A stretch of 64,000 nucleotides of DNA from Litoditis marina. Its lineage: Eukaryota; Nematoda; Chromadorea; Rhabditida; Rhabditidae. The notes beneath the pieces are model-generated. The model did no database searches. It worked only from the letters and a program-made list of their open reading frames with translations, and had not been told where the DNA came from. Below are positions 1 through 12,100 of this stretch, in pieces. The translations under genes were made by a program, and so were the position numbers. Within the stretch, counting starts at the first letter, position 1. Each line of letters begins with the position of its first letter. Where the stretch lies: the NCBI GenBank assembly GCA_964036275.1, contig OZ038435.1, positions 372,001 to 436,000 of the forward strand. The letters are read 5' to 3'.

Positions 1-1290
1 TTTGTATATATCGATTTTTCATGAGGAGCTCTTTCATATTAACTTTCCTCTCTGTCCCTCTTTAACATGCTTCACGTGACTGTGAAATTGACTAACAGTA
101 TAAATGACCGATTTCGTTGAAGTGGGAGATATATTGCTAAACCATCAAGAAGAAATTGTCTCACTGAAAGAGTTTCACCAACTAACCGCACACTAGAACA
201 GAAGGTTTTCCGGGGTGACTCAGGTCCTCACCAAGGTTGATTTTGTTTTCTCTGCAGTAGAGCAGACGCAAAAGTAGTTTCGCCTCATACTATCACACTA
301 TATCACTGTAATCTCACTTGTTTCCGGTTAATATGACTTCCTCACGAAAAATATTATGTGAACGTGGAGGATCTTAAACGATTCTCATACCAAACACCCG
401 TTACGCGCTCTCCTTCCGACTCAGCCTACTTTGATAGGTTATTGTTATCTTCAAAATTCAACTGTAAGATGCCTGAAACAAAGTTCACCAAATTCTGACC
501 TGAATACTTTCCAATCACAATTTGTCGAGTGTTTTCCACTTTGACTTTCCGTTGAATCCTCGTGCAGGTCAAGTGCAGAGAGTAATAAGTGCGAAGTATC
601 TTCCGTTCGCAGTCTTACACTTTCACTGTTTCTTTCAGTTCAAAAAGAAAAATTGAACATCTCACAAGACAGAGAGAACGTGCAAACAACGCTGTAAAAC
701 AGGACTAGATTCGGGCAGAATTTCGGAATTTCCCGCTAATTTCAACAAGTTGGAGCCTGTATACTAGATAAACGTTTGGTATTCTGAGTATGAGCCTGAT
801 TTCAAACCGTGAGAGAATACGCGATCGTAGTTTCTGGTACGTTTGATGGTACATCACAGAAACACAAAGCATAAATTAATCTGTACACCTGAACATAGAG
901 AATTACAATAATCGCGCGCAGCGCGAAGCGCTGCGTGTGAGTTGTGTTTGGTTTGGCCATTGCGCACCCATTTTTGGCTTTCAAACCACAAAAGTCTTCA
1001 AATAAAACATTTTTTCGAAATTTAAAAAGAGAGAGAGCTTGAGCTAGATATCTATTAAATACATGTTGTGTGAGAAAATTTGGAAAATCGGTCAAGGTTG
1101 AAAAAAGTTATGCTATCGTGTCGTTATGAAAATTTCCGTTGTCCCTCGTCCCTCGTCGCTCGTCGCTCGTCCCTCGTCCAATGTCCGCATAGAAAATTAT
1201 TTTTTTAACTACACGTCCGATTCGGCTGAAATTTGGCACACATGTGTAAACCCCAAAGTTAGCGCGGCCCCAGAAGTTTGGTGATGTCAC
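1..1290. other. upstream intergenic DNA, no gene recognised
   Basis: No exon with matched splice sites, RNA gene or protein motif was found here. Short reading frames on the minus strand show no domain. At 1140-1181 a run of GTCCCTCGTC/GTCGCTCGTC units forms a short tandem array. GC content rises towards 1290, leading into the GGCGCC cluster. Confidence 0.5.
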
Positions 1291-1299
1291 GTTTCGTTT

Positions 1300-1900
1300 A
1301 ACGCTTGGCGCTGGCGCCAGATGGCGCCAGAAGCTGGAAAAGATGTGTTCCCATGAATACATTTGTTTGAAATTTCGCACAGATGTCATTAAAGTAGGTT
1401 CAACCTGATTTTCGAAACTTGGTGCCTATTTCATCGAATGGCGCCAAACGCGGGCGCCTATTGGCGCCAAATGAGAACGACGCTAGCGAAGTAGGGTAAC
1501 GACCGGATTCGTTCACAAAGGTCAGAACTATACATTTGTTGACAAGCGGATTGAGCAACCACATTTATTTGACATTTGGCGCCGAAAAGGCCGTTTATCC
1601 GCCAATTGGCGCCAAAATTAAAAATATTGTTTCCGAATAAAAAATCGTCGGAAACTGTGCTAGTTGGTCAGAAACGTTCATTCCTGTTCTTTTTCACCAG
1701 TTGGAGTGACATGTATGATTATTGGCGCCAAACGCTGGCGCCCGTTGGCGCCAAATAAGTTAAGGCTTGCGTCGTACTTGATGACTCCGATTTTTCACAA
1801 AACTCAGATTTTCATGAAATAGGTGAAAAAGTACAGTTTTGTGGTTTTTACAAACTTCGCCAAACACGTCAATTTGAAAGGTCAATTGGCGCCAAAAAAA
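1300..1900. repeat. cluster of eleven GGCGCC palindromes
   Basis: GGCGCC occurs at 1313, 1323, 1440, 1453, 1463, 1578, 1608, 1724, 1737, 1747 and 1888, mostly as TTGGCGCCAA. Two triplets (1440-1468 and 1724-1752) have the same internal spacing and lie 284 bases apart, so part of the cluster arose by duplication. TTGGCGCC also resembles an E2F binding core (TTTSGCGC). Function unknown. Confidence 0.75.
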
Positions 1901-2045
1901 ATTTGTAAAACCAAAATCACACTGTTTGAGAACTCAAAACTTCGCCCAGTAATCAGAATGTTTGATAGTCACCAATTTTAGAATTTCCTTCTGATTGTTC
2001 TAGTCAATGAGTGATTGTACTAGTACAACTAGCAAAAAGAGAACA

Positions 2046-2389
2046 ATTAGTAAAAAGTGGGGGACCAGGAAGTGAGTGAGTTTTGTTCGGTTTCACCGTT
2101 TTCAGCAAAAAGTGAACAATACGATGTTGTGAATGGATGTGCAACAAAAATAGAACAATACATTTGTTTGCACAACGGTTCACAACATTCTTAGGTAAAA
2201 CCACTATGCACTTTCAGGTTAAATTAATATTTTTGTAATTGCTTTTTTTTTGTGAACCGCTGTGCAAACAAATGTATTGTTCTATTTTTGTTGCACATCC
2301 ATTCACAACATCGTATTGTTCACTTTTTGCTGAAAACGGTGAAACCGAACAAAACTCACTCACTTCCTGGTCCCCCACTTTTTACTAAT
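2046..2389. repeat. long inverted repeat (two 140-bp arms, 64-bp loop)
   Basis: The left arm 2046-2185 and right arm 2250-2389 are near-perfect reverse complements. The arms begin ATTAGTAAAAAGTGGGGGAC and meet near GGTTCACAA/TTGTGAACC, with only an occasional mismatch. The loop is 2186-2249. This has the form of a foldback or hairpin transposable element and would give a strong double-stranded RNA if transcribed. No coding capacity. Confidence 0.9.
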
Positions 2390-2859
2390 CGCTATTAATT
2401 TTCGCTAACTTTCAGGTTTTCCAATAAACAACACTACTTTCTGTTTTGAACAATCGAGCAGCACACCGATTCCGCAGTTGCTTTACGCGTCTCAACTACT
2501 TTGGTAAGGTTCTGCAATTTCATCCACCACCGATTTTTGAATTTGAGTCTCATGGAGTTTGTTATCTAGCGTACCAAGTCATGGAGTGTGCATTCAAAAT
2601 ATGTTATCGTTTTCGTTTAAACTTCATATGTGATGGTTTTTATTCAAACCTGACATATCACTGAAAGTTCGAACATTCTAACGTAGACTACCGATCAACC
2701 GAATTACACGCCGCACAAGATTCATTGTGATATAGATGCATTATTCAGATGTTTCACGTTTTCCGTTCTAGGTCCTATTTTGCTGTTTACCGCCTACTGT
2801 GGGAATCACAGCCAATTGAACAAAATGGTTGCGATACAACCTTGTTGTGCAATACGAGT

Positions 2860-2976
2860 TACCTCCCCCGTCGCGGTACCTCGGACCGTGGCCCCGCCCC
2901 CTACTAAAAGACAGTCGACTGTGCTGAAAACCGTAGTAGACAGACACATAGTTGTAGTCTGACCTATGACACTATC
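2860..2976 (+). promoter_or_regulatory. region immediately upstream of the main start, GC box
   Basis: Contains a GC-rich patch with GCCCCGCCCCC at 2891-2901, including CCGCCCCCT at 2894-2902, within otherwise AT-rich DNA. No TATA box is obvious. A candidate 5' acceptor for a leader or outron is TTCTAG ending at 2771. The transcription start itself cannot be placed from sequence. Confidence 0.35.
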
Positions 2977-3169
2977 ATGATAATCACTCACAAATGCTAT
3001 AAAACCTCGCCCTGGCTGCGGTTACTGTATTTATTCCTTATTTCTGTGTCGCCAGTTTTGGCGCGGAACTGTAGTTCGAATGAATTTTCCTGCGTATCTG
3101 GATCTCAATGTGTTTCCATGCTCAAATGGCAGGATGGAATCGAGGACTGTTTCGACGCCAGCGACGAAT
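2977..3169 (+). CDS. mua-3: mua-3 exon 1: signal peptide and LDLa module 1
   Basis: The reading frame opens at ATG 2977. Residues 1-29 form a signal peptide: a basic start, the hydrophobic stretch LLYLFLISVSPV, and a likely cut after VLA. The LDL-receptor class A module begins at about residue 32 with Cys-x6-Cys spacing and ends in the acidic calcium-binding DxxDECF-type signature (EDCFDASDE). Its last cysteine is contributed by exon 2. The exon ends in phase 1 at GTGAGT. No earlier in-frame ATG with a signal peptide was found, so this start is preferred. A trans-splice acceptor could be TTCTAG at about 2766-2771, but this is only a guess. Confidence 0.88.
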
Positions 3170-6100
3170 GTGAGTGGTATTTAATTGTGTTTTGTAATTT
3201 CGATTTTCCTATATGTCCAGTTTGAAATTTGAGAGCGATATTATGAATATGTAATAATATAATTATTCTTCACTGAATTCTCAATTTCATTAGTCTCAAC
3301 TTTGATAAAACAAATACTTTCTATTTCTCAATTTTCTTCAATTGCTGAATTATCAAGCGGTTTCCTTTTCTAAATCAGACTGTGTTTCTCGCATTACTAT
3401 GAGTCCGATGCCAAAAACTTTATCCGACCTCAAGTTTTGGGTCCGAAGTTATTTTTACATCATAACAATTCTCTCTCCTTCGCTCAAACTCGAATATTTA
3501 CATCACCTGAACCATATCGTCATATCTAATTGATTGTTTTGATCTTGCGTGCTCGTTGAAAAGTAGCACCTGAACTGCTCATGAGTTTTTCATGAGATAC
3601 TCACGTTCTCATGAGAGGGGATGAAATACTAACTGACCAATCATCTGTGAAAATGGTCCATGTGAAAGTTCTGTATCGCTCGCCCCCATTCCGTGCAATC
3701 ATAATAATTGTTGTGTTTTTCTTGTTCGAAAACCAGATTTTGAAGTTTTTGGTTCCGATCAATTTGAACATGTTGCCAATAACCGCAAGCTGTTCACGTA
3801 TAGACGTACTTATAAACTGAAATGAGTACGCATAAAATACACTTGAAGCCATGATTTTATTGCAACGTTTCTTCCAATTTTTGAACTAGAAAAACTCTTT
3901 TTGTAAGTATATTTTACTGTACATCCAATTATACCATTCTTCATGTCCTAACTATCGACACCTTGCTTAGATTAGATTCCCATTCTGATCGCTCTAGTCA
4001 AAATTTAAGTTTCAAGTTATAGTTAAGTTAGCGAATCATCAGCGGTACAAGTGAAAGACACACCTCACACAACGAAACACGTACGACTGAACTTATATCC
4101 CACGTGTTTTCACATTTAACCTGTTTATTTTGATGTTGCAAACTAGCGGAAGTTAGAAAACCTCATTCTTTTCACGTTGCAAAACTTGCGGAAATTAGAA
4201 AATCTCATTTCTTTTGAAGCGTGCCGCCTCCTCGCACGGAGTTCTTCTTTTGCCCTGGAATTAGGCTCAATTAGTGGGTCAGGCAGGGTAGTTCACAGGG
4301 CGGAGGCTGTCTCCTAAGATGGCAAGGTCGCTAATTATCCCCATCCGCCGAAAATGACTGACACGGCGCGACTTTACGAGCTAGAAGACCTAATAAATGA
4401 AGCCTATACAGGTGATTTTCGCGCACCCACAGATGAAAATAGGACATTTTGAGTTATTGGAAGCGAGCAAATGTATAGTCTGACACTAGCGTCGAGAACA
4501 GTGCCAAAATGAAACATTATATTACGGATCTCGTTCTTGTCTCGTACACTTCTACAGTGTACATGGTAGGTAACATTTTTCTATGACTGTGCCCCGATAA
4601 AAATTTGAGTGAGCAGAATGTTGGTTTAGTTATGTGTGTTTTAATGTTAGACACTGAAGCAAAATGAGTCTTACTATCCTATACTTGACTGTTTCCCAAC
4701 TCTTCTATCTATGTTTACCCGATTAGTTCCTCTCATCCGTACCTGGGTGGTTGGTGGTTATTGCGCAAGAGTGGCCAGATCGCAGCGGGTAGGCTACTTC
4801 ACACTAGCTATAGGGTCTATTGAAAAGCTGCGGCACACTAATTAGGCTATTCTCCCCTCATTACGGTATTCTTCCCTGGATAGCAAATGGCTGTTTAATA
4901 ACTCTGGCTCGCCCCAATGCATCCTATTTAGACTGGTTTTTGCCGACTGAGTTACCACTCGTGTACTCTCACTGGTTGCAAAACCGTGGCGTGAATCACA
5001 CCCCAGAGAAGGGAAAGGGTTAGCAAATTAGAGTAGGGAGGGAGTTGAAAAGAAGAATGAGAGTGAAAAGCACAGAGAGTAGATATAAAGTTGGAAAATA
5101 GGGAATATGTTAAAAGTACAGAACTCTCCGATTTTCGACTGTGTTTAATTTCCCATACCTATTATCTTTGTACTTTTACTCGATGATCTCAACAAGTTAC
5201 GAAGTTATAACCTTCCCAATTCCAATCAAACGTAACGTCGCTGGAAAGTACGTCGAACCAGTTTCTCAATGGCGAATCCGAGTTGGAAGCTGATTACCGA
5301 TCACCTCTACTTTTTTGGTCCAAAGTGAAATTATGTGCAATTTGGCATGAGGAAGGCCGCGCGGGACGAGATCCTTCCGACTAAAAAGATAAGCGGTCGA
5401 CGTTTTCGAGTCTCGTAAAATACGGCACACGCCGAACGAAATTGAGGGAAAAGAGAATGGTGGGAAGGACTTGTTCGAACTATTATTCAGAAAGTTACTT
5501 ATTGAATTGTTGAATTGTTGAACTATTCATCCATTTAGTTGTGCTGTTTACACTAGAAATAAGTGACACTCGTCCACGGAGACAAAATATTTGTAATAAA
5601 AGCTGAACAGCAATAAAAAATACACCTAAACAGACCGGCGTTGTTCAAGTAAAACGTGTGTGAAGAGGTGGAAACGGTTTGATACGAATTTCTAATACTG
5701 TAAAATTTACATACTGTACAAGAATGCAAGAGTCAAATCTACTTTTTGCAGTGGTTTCCAGAGTGTTCTCAGTTTAATGATTATGAATGATGATAGACTG
5801 TTTTCTTTGAATTGTTCCATATTGTATTTAGCTCTTCTCAACAATTGCTTTTCATATTGTGCGATTCGGAGATCTCAATGCCTCAATTCTCAGTGTCATT
5901 CTTGCCATACTAAATACGACGCAACGTCTCGCCCCATCTACCCTGATGAGGTGTGATTCAGGGGACAAAACATCCTCATCCTCCCTTCTCCCCAAAGCAA
6001 ACATTACTCTTTTGTACCCTATGATATATATTTGCCCGGATAAACAAATCCGGCTGCCGAGACAATCTTATTGCACCCTTTAAAGGTTGGCCGAGGGCTA

Positions 6101-9100
6101 ACATATTGCTCTTTGGAAGGAAAAGAAAAAAACCGAAAAGATGGCAGTTACAATTATCAAAGTTGAAAGTAAAGCTGACAGCAGTTCGTGGAATTTCAAC
6201 TTCTTGAGGGCTCTTTTCAAAAAACCTGAGTTCGGTCTCGGCCTGGGTCGTTAAATTTCAACTTTCGGAGGGCTCAACTGAAATAGACACACTCCTCGTG
6301 CCTCTCTCGTGCTCACTACTACAGTATGTATGAAATAAGTTCATTCGAGAGGTTTTCTTCTTAAGAAAAATCCGGAATTACTCGAAACATTGCGGATGAA
6401 ATGATATGATAAAGGTGACAAACTGACATCATGCCTCAGTTTCTTTTTTCTCGTTTTAAATGTGGCATGGTAAACTGTCTGCATTTTTGAAATGATTACT
6501 GGGGCTCATACTGTGTTGTAGCTACGAGTTCATCTATATTACATAAAGTATGACTCAACCCATGATTGAAACATGGTTCTGTCATTCTGTACCGGGCATT
6601 ATTTCTCTGTGTTGTAGTTTGATCCTATCCTATATTAGTTGTAGTTCAAAAAATTCGCTGTGCATGCAGATCAAACAATATTTGATGTTTCGTCACTGAC
6701 TATATGACGTTTGAAACATGATCCGGCCAATATGTGAAAAAAAACTCATGCTCTATTTTTGTAGTTTGATCAAATCATGTTTCAGTTGTAGTCTAAGAAC
6801 TTTTGTCACTCACTCTATGACTCAACCCACGGAAACATGTTGCTGCCATTCTCTATCGGGCATTATTCCTCTGTTTTTGTATATCCGCACATCTAGTTAT
6901 CGGCGGGGGACCAGTAGACTGACCACAATTGATTCGTCCACCAGATATGACGGGACAATTGCCGCATAGATAGCAAATCAACTATACTATTAGGTAGGGG
7001 AGATGGTAAGGACAGGGACTAGACAGGTAGGTTTGGATGGGTTTCATTTTCTCTCTCTCTCTCTCCCTGATTCCCTTTCTCTCTCTTATTCTCTATGTCT
7101 CTTTGAGGTTCCGTTTCTTTCTCTCTCTCATCACTCTCTCCCTCTCTTGCATTCTCCTTCCCCTCTCCCTTCTCTCTCCCTTTTTCTCTTCTCTCTCTCT
7201 TCTCTTTCTCTCTCTCCCGTCTCTCCTCTCACTTCCCTCTGACATCTTTCTCTTTCTTTCTTTGTTCGACCAAAGCAAATGCTCTCTAAAAGTGACATGA
7301 TAATTGCATGTTGTTGGTCCTTTATTCCGTCAGGTTGCAAATTCGACAGAGTATCAAAATAAAATAACAGTTCATGAGTCCTCAGGGAGCCTTGAGAGGT
7401 AATTAGACAGAGAGAGTGCAATAAAAAGAAGAGCTATAGAAAAATGAGGGAGAAGGCAGTCTTGTAACATCTTCCTGTTTTCTATTCTGAAAATTGCAAT
7501 ATTCCGAAATAGAACTCACAAAAGGTCTCATAGAAGGTTTATCTTCACTAACAATCCGTTCGTGAACAGTAGAAATTGGTATAATCATCGACCGGGATCG
7601 AACCCGAGAGGGCTGGGCCGTACGGCGCCCACAAGCAGTTTGCCATCCCGTCATGCTATGGGACAGACAGAAAGGGCGATATGTGAAATTATGTTTAAAG
7701 GAGCAATTCTACCATTTAACATATATGAATCGTGTTTGTTGATTGTTTAGCAGTAACAAACCTTTTCACACGTTCACCATGACTGATCTCTGACGGTTAT
7801 TAATAATACCCAGGACATGAATAATGAACGTTGTTCTATACTTCTATGAAATGTTTGCTAACTAAAGGTCATACAAATTTGAAAATTAGTTTGAAAACTG
7901 TTTGAAAAATTAGTTTGAAAGATTTGAAAACTGTTTCATATTGCATTTTGGGGTGTGAATGTTCAAGTTACATTCAAAATGACGGTATTATGAGTCGTAA
8001 ATTGTTCCTGGTAGAAAAAGGGTATTTCAGGTTGCAAGAAGTTTTCCGAGTTTGAAAAGTAATCATGTAATTGCGTTTGATTCCAGTGTGTCTCCCCTGG
8101 CAGTTTGATTGTAAGTTCGGAGCTCCGCGGTGTATTTCGAAAAAGAAAGTGAACGATGGCAAAATCGACTGCTACTCTGCCATGGACGAAGGTATAGTTC
8201 GTTCCACCCACTTATAACCCTCTACAGTTATATGCTCAAACTTCCAGGTGAAAGTTTGGTATGCTGTCGTTATTGGATTCTCTTAAATTTTGGTACTGTC
8301 TTTTGCACCTTTAGTACTGAACACTCGGAAAGTTTTGAACCAAAACAATGCATCGTTTATTAGAACAAGTCTTCTGGTTGTTCGACGGATTACTGTAGCA
8401 GGACATCAACTGGTGAAACAGAGTATATAGTCTTTTGAGTTTCGAGTTTGTTCGTTGAGTTTCAGGATTCTATCGAGACAAAAAAAAATAGAAGTTTTTG
8501 AAAAATGCTGCTTTTTCCACGTGAATACGTGAGAATCGTTAAAAAGATGGCATTTTATGATATAAATGATAAAGAAGGTGATGTTAAAACTAATCAATAA
8601 TTGGTTCTTGAATGTATTTCAATTACAACTCAAATTGCAAATGTTCAGTTCTCTTGTTGAGGCCACGGCTCCTGCCTCATAGAGTCAGGCCGAGACAGTC
8701 TTCAATCAGTCATTATTGACTGATCCAAATTACAATAACAACAAACAACAGTTATATATATCAATTCATTTACATAGGATTTTACCAATTTCCTTTCACA
8801 ACAAGTATCTATTCAGAACGGATTTTAAAAGTATTATGTTTATACATATATTTCTCGGATTTTCTGTACTTCATGCATGTTCACGTGAATTTTCTTGAGC
8901 TTTTTGATCGGTGCTTCCAGCTGCTGCTTGAGTTGGTTTTGATTAGTCTTGGTCCACAAGAAAAGAATGGGGTTAAAGAAAAGAATGGTACAATTGACGC
9001 ATGTGTGACTTCAAAAGTGTGGATAAAATAAAAGGTTAAAGAGATTTCCAGTGGAAACAGGTTCTCGAAAGGGCAATAAAGATTTTGTAAAAGTCGAAAG

Positions 9101-12100
9101 AAGATTGAAAATAAAGTTGAATTTTCTTTCCAGGCTGTCCCTCTCATTTCTTTGTTTGTCGTGATCGCTCTGCCTGTATTGAACCCTCCAAGTTTCATGA
9201 CGGACACGTGGATTGTGTGGATAACAGTGATGAACGTGAGCTACATACTCTCTCTCTCTCTTTTTCTCTCTCTGTGTCCTTATCTCTCCCTTTCTCTCTG
9301 TCTCTCACTTTTTCCTCATTGATTCTAACGTGAGTAAAACTACAATTGTTCTATGCTGTTCGAGATGTTCACACGTGTTACGTGCTATTGATTACCGGTG
9401 TGACCAACTTGGTTGCACCCTCCACTCTTGAGTGTTTTTGCTTCTCCCCACACAATGGTCGGATACATTGTCCAACCTTGAGCAGAGTAAGGGAACAGTT
9501 TCCTCCTCCTCTTTGAGGGTCAAAAACATTAGGTGAGAGTCTCCCGGGGTGAGCGAAGGAGTTCAGATAGGGAAAACTCTAAATGTCAATCAAGCAAACT
9601 CGTGCAGATCTAACTTATGATGGAATCACAAATGTTTAGGGTAACTTCAGAGCCATACAAATAGAGTATTTGCACAGAAAGTGAGTAATCAACGTGTCTA
9701 CCGTTGAATGTGAGAGTAACTGTCGGTATAGCTTAACTGTTACTTGATGGCAAAAGTAAAGTGAAACGTGCGAAATGACATTAGAATCCGCACACATGCA
9801 TGTACGTATGGCTACTATGTTGAGGAATAACTCCAAATTCATTAAAACGAGAATAGAATGTGTATTCACGTGTTCAATCGCGAATGAGCATACTATTATT
9901 CTCTACTGAATATCATAGAATAATGAGTGATTATTGATTGATTCCACTTCTAGCCTGTCCTCCGTCGTCATTTCCGTGCAGTGACGGCTCGAAATGTATC
10001 CCGAAGGCCAAGTTCCAGGATGGATCCACCGACTGCGACGACGGATCTGATGAAGGTATACTTCGTTCCATATACGTAAACATCTACAGTATACAGTATA
10101 CTTTGTTCCTCACATACGTAAACGTCTACTGTTCACTTGGAAACATTACAATGAGCATTTTCTTTGAGATACTGTTTCTCTGAGTTATCAGTTCAACTCG
10201 ATACACATTCAAAAATATATGGAAGTCATTCTGTTCGAAAATATAGCGCAGGGGGTCACGAACGAGAACGTATTATAAGCCGGGAAAAAGATGCAAATTT
10301 ATCTCATATTCCATTCGGTAATTTGTTGAATTTCCATTGGAACACAACTACATACGTTTCTAGGCTTTCAAGTTCATAGTGCAACTCAGAGTACAGGGCA
10401 GAGGTTTCTTGGAACGGAAATAATATCAGGGTTTTTTAGAAGTACATATCACTAACAGATTTGTTCCGAGTTCGATGTGTACTCGCTGTTTACATATAAT
10501 GACCATGAACTAACAGCCGAGTGCAATTTGGTTTTTTCCTCACTGAAATGACCGTTTCCAAGTGTTTGAACAAGGATGTCAGCTCTATTGAACTCTTGCT
10601 CCGGAAGGGCATGTTATCTACCTACGATACGGGTTAAATTACGAGAGTTCGCCAAAAGACTTTGTGCGTTTGGTATAGAGAGTAAACCTTCGTTGTAATT
10701 TCATCTCATTACAGACTATAACTTTCGAATTTTGACCCAACTCAAACGAGATCATACTACAAACACAGTTATATAATACAGCAAAATACACCGTACTTAC
10801 TCAGAGAAGGGCAGCTCCCAAACTCGAAATAACGGACTATAAACATAGCCTTCACACAAGTTTAGACGTATGCGGTATGTCACTGTTATCGAAAGTTGCT
10901 ATGGTTTTCACACTTCACAGTCATTGTTTCTTGCAGAATGCACAACGTCTCAGCTGGAATGCGGCTGTGGTAGAGTTCGTTGTGTTGAGCGAGAAACCGT
11001 GGGAAACGGATTCTGGGACTGCGACGATGGTTCGGATGAGCATTTGAATGTCACCGACGGTAAGCAGTTCTTCGATCCGCCTAAGTGGCCCATACAACAG
11101 TAAGATGTACAACAATTCAACTTGTTTTGGCTATCAATTTTGTTATAATCTAAACGCAATGAAATCACTGTTGTTAACGGATATCGATCCTGAGGTCATG
11201 CTGGATCGATAGACACTGTTTGCCCAAACCTCGACCTATGAAAAAAAACGGCCGTTTATCTAACGTCAGCATTACCACACATATACACAAGCTCATTTGG
11301 AATAGTTCCTCGGGTTTTAGCGGCGACACGGATAGTTTTCAGTCAAGTTGAGCTTTTAAAACATTCAGCTGGATTTCTGTTTGAAGTATGGTAACTTATC
11401 ACCGAGAAAATATGAAATTCGGTCTTATTGGCATAAACGTTGTACTTTTTACGTTCTTAGTGACACGCTCAACCGTTTGCGTGGTACTTATTTCTACTTT
11501 TATCGCCCTAGAAATCATGAAGTATTAATTTATTCATTTAGTATCCGAGCTTTGTCCGGACGGAAGCACCAGACGACGTGGTGGAAATTCGCTGCTCATC
11601 GGAAGTCTCCAACTATGTCCGGAAGAAAATAGCTGTCTCGAAGATTTTGGACAAGTTTGCATTGTAAGTGTGGTAAAAGTAGATTAGAAAGTGTTCTTAA
11701 CTCGGTGCTGGGATTAAGAATATTCTAACCATTGCCACGTATTCATACTTTAGACACCATTTGTTTCATGCGTTCAAACTTGAGAATTGGTAACCATCGA
11801 TTGTAACCTTGTACTTTAGCCTTTATATTTTAGTGATGATACGAACACTTCAGATTCATATAATTATTGGCCAACGGTTCCGAGTTAGAGCGAGTTTAAG
11901 GAGCTTTCATGGTAAGCAGTGTTTTCCTCAGATTGAGAGAAGAACCGTTATATACCCTCCCTCTGTGCTGTTTATGTGTAAACCGAGGGGGCGGAGTTAT
12001 GCGAATTCTGCCGCGGCATGCCAATCAAGCCAGACAAGCTCTGTTAGCTGTATGCTAATCAGGGCGATGGAAAGGTTGACAACAGAAAGTTAAAATAATA

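Larger units (their letters stand above)
3170..8086. other. intron 1 (4.9 kb)
   Basis: The largest intron, a common place for enhancers. Contents seen: a CTCATGAG-type repeat at 3575-3625; a two-copy repeat of about 43 bp at 4133-4215 (GTTGCAAAACTTGCGGAAATTAG type); a moderately GC-rich stretch at 4215-4480; a duplication of about 270 bp at 6480-6900; a CT-rich microsatellite at 7050-7265; and a tRNA-like fragment at 7575-7650. No protein-coding exon or functional RNA gene is supported. Confidence 0.6.

Noticed and set aside
802..1389. Minus-strand reading frames of 93-97 codons upstream of the gene
   Set aside because: No domain, no splice support, unusual composition with scattered rare residues, and overlap with short tandem repeats. 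Taken as chance frames.
7003..7421. Long frames on both strands near 7.0-7.4 kb
   Set aside because: They are the translation of a CT-rich microsatellite (Ser/Leu or Arg/Glu runs).
7575..7650. Functional tRNA gene
   Set aside because: The B-box is perfect, but the ends cannot form an acceptor stem and the anticodon arm does not fold.
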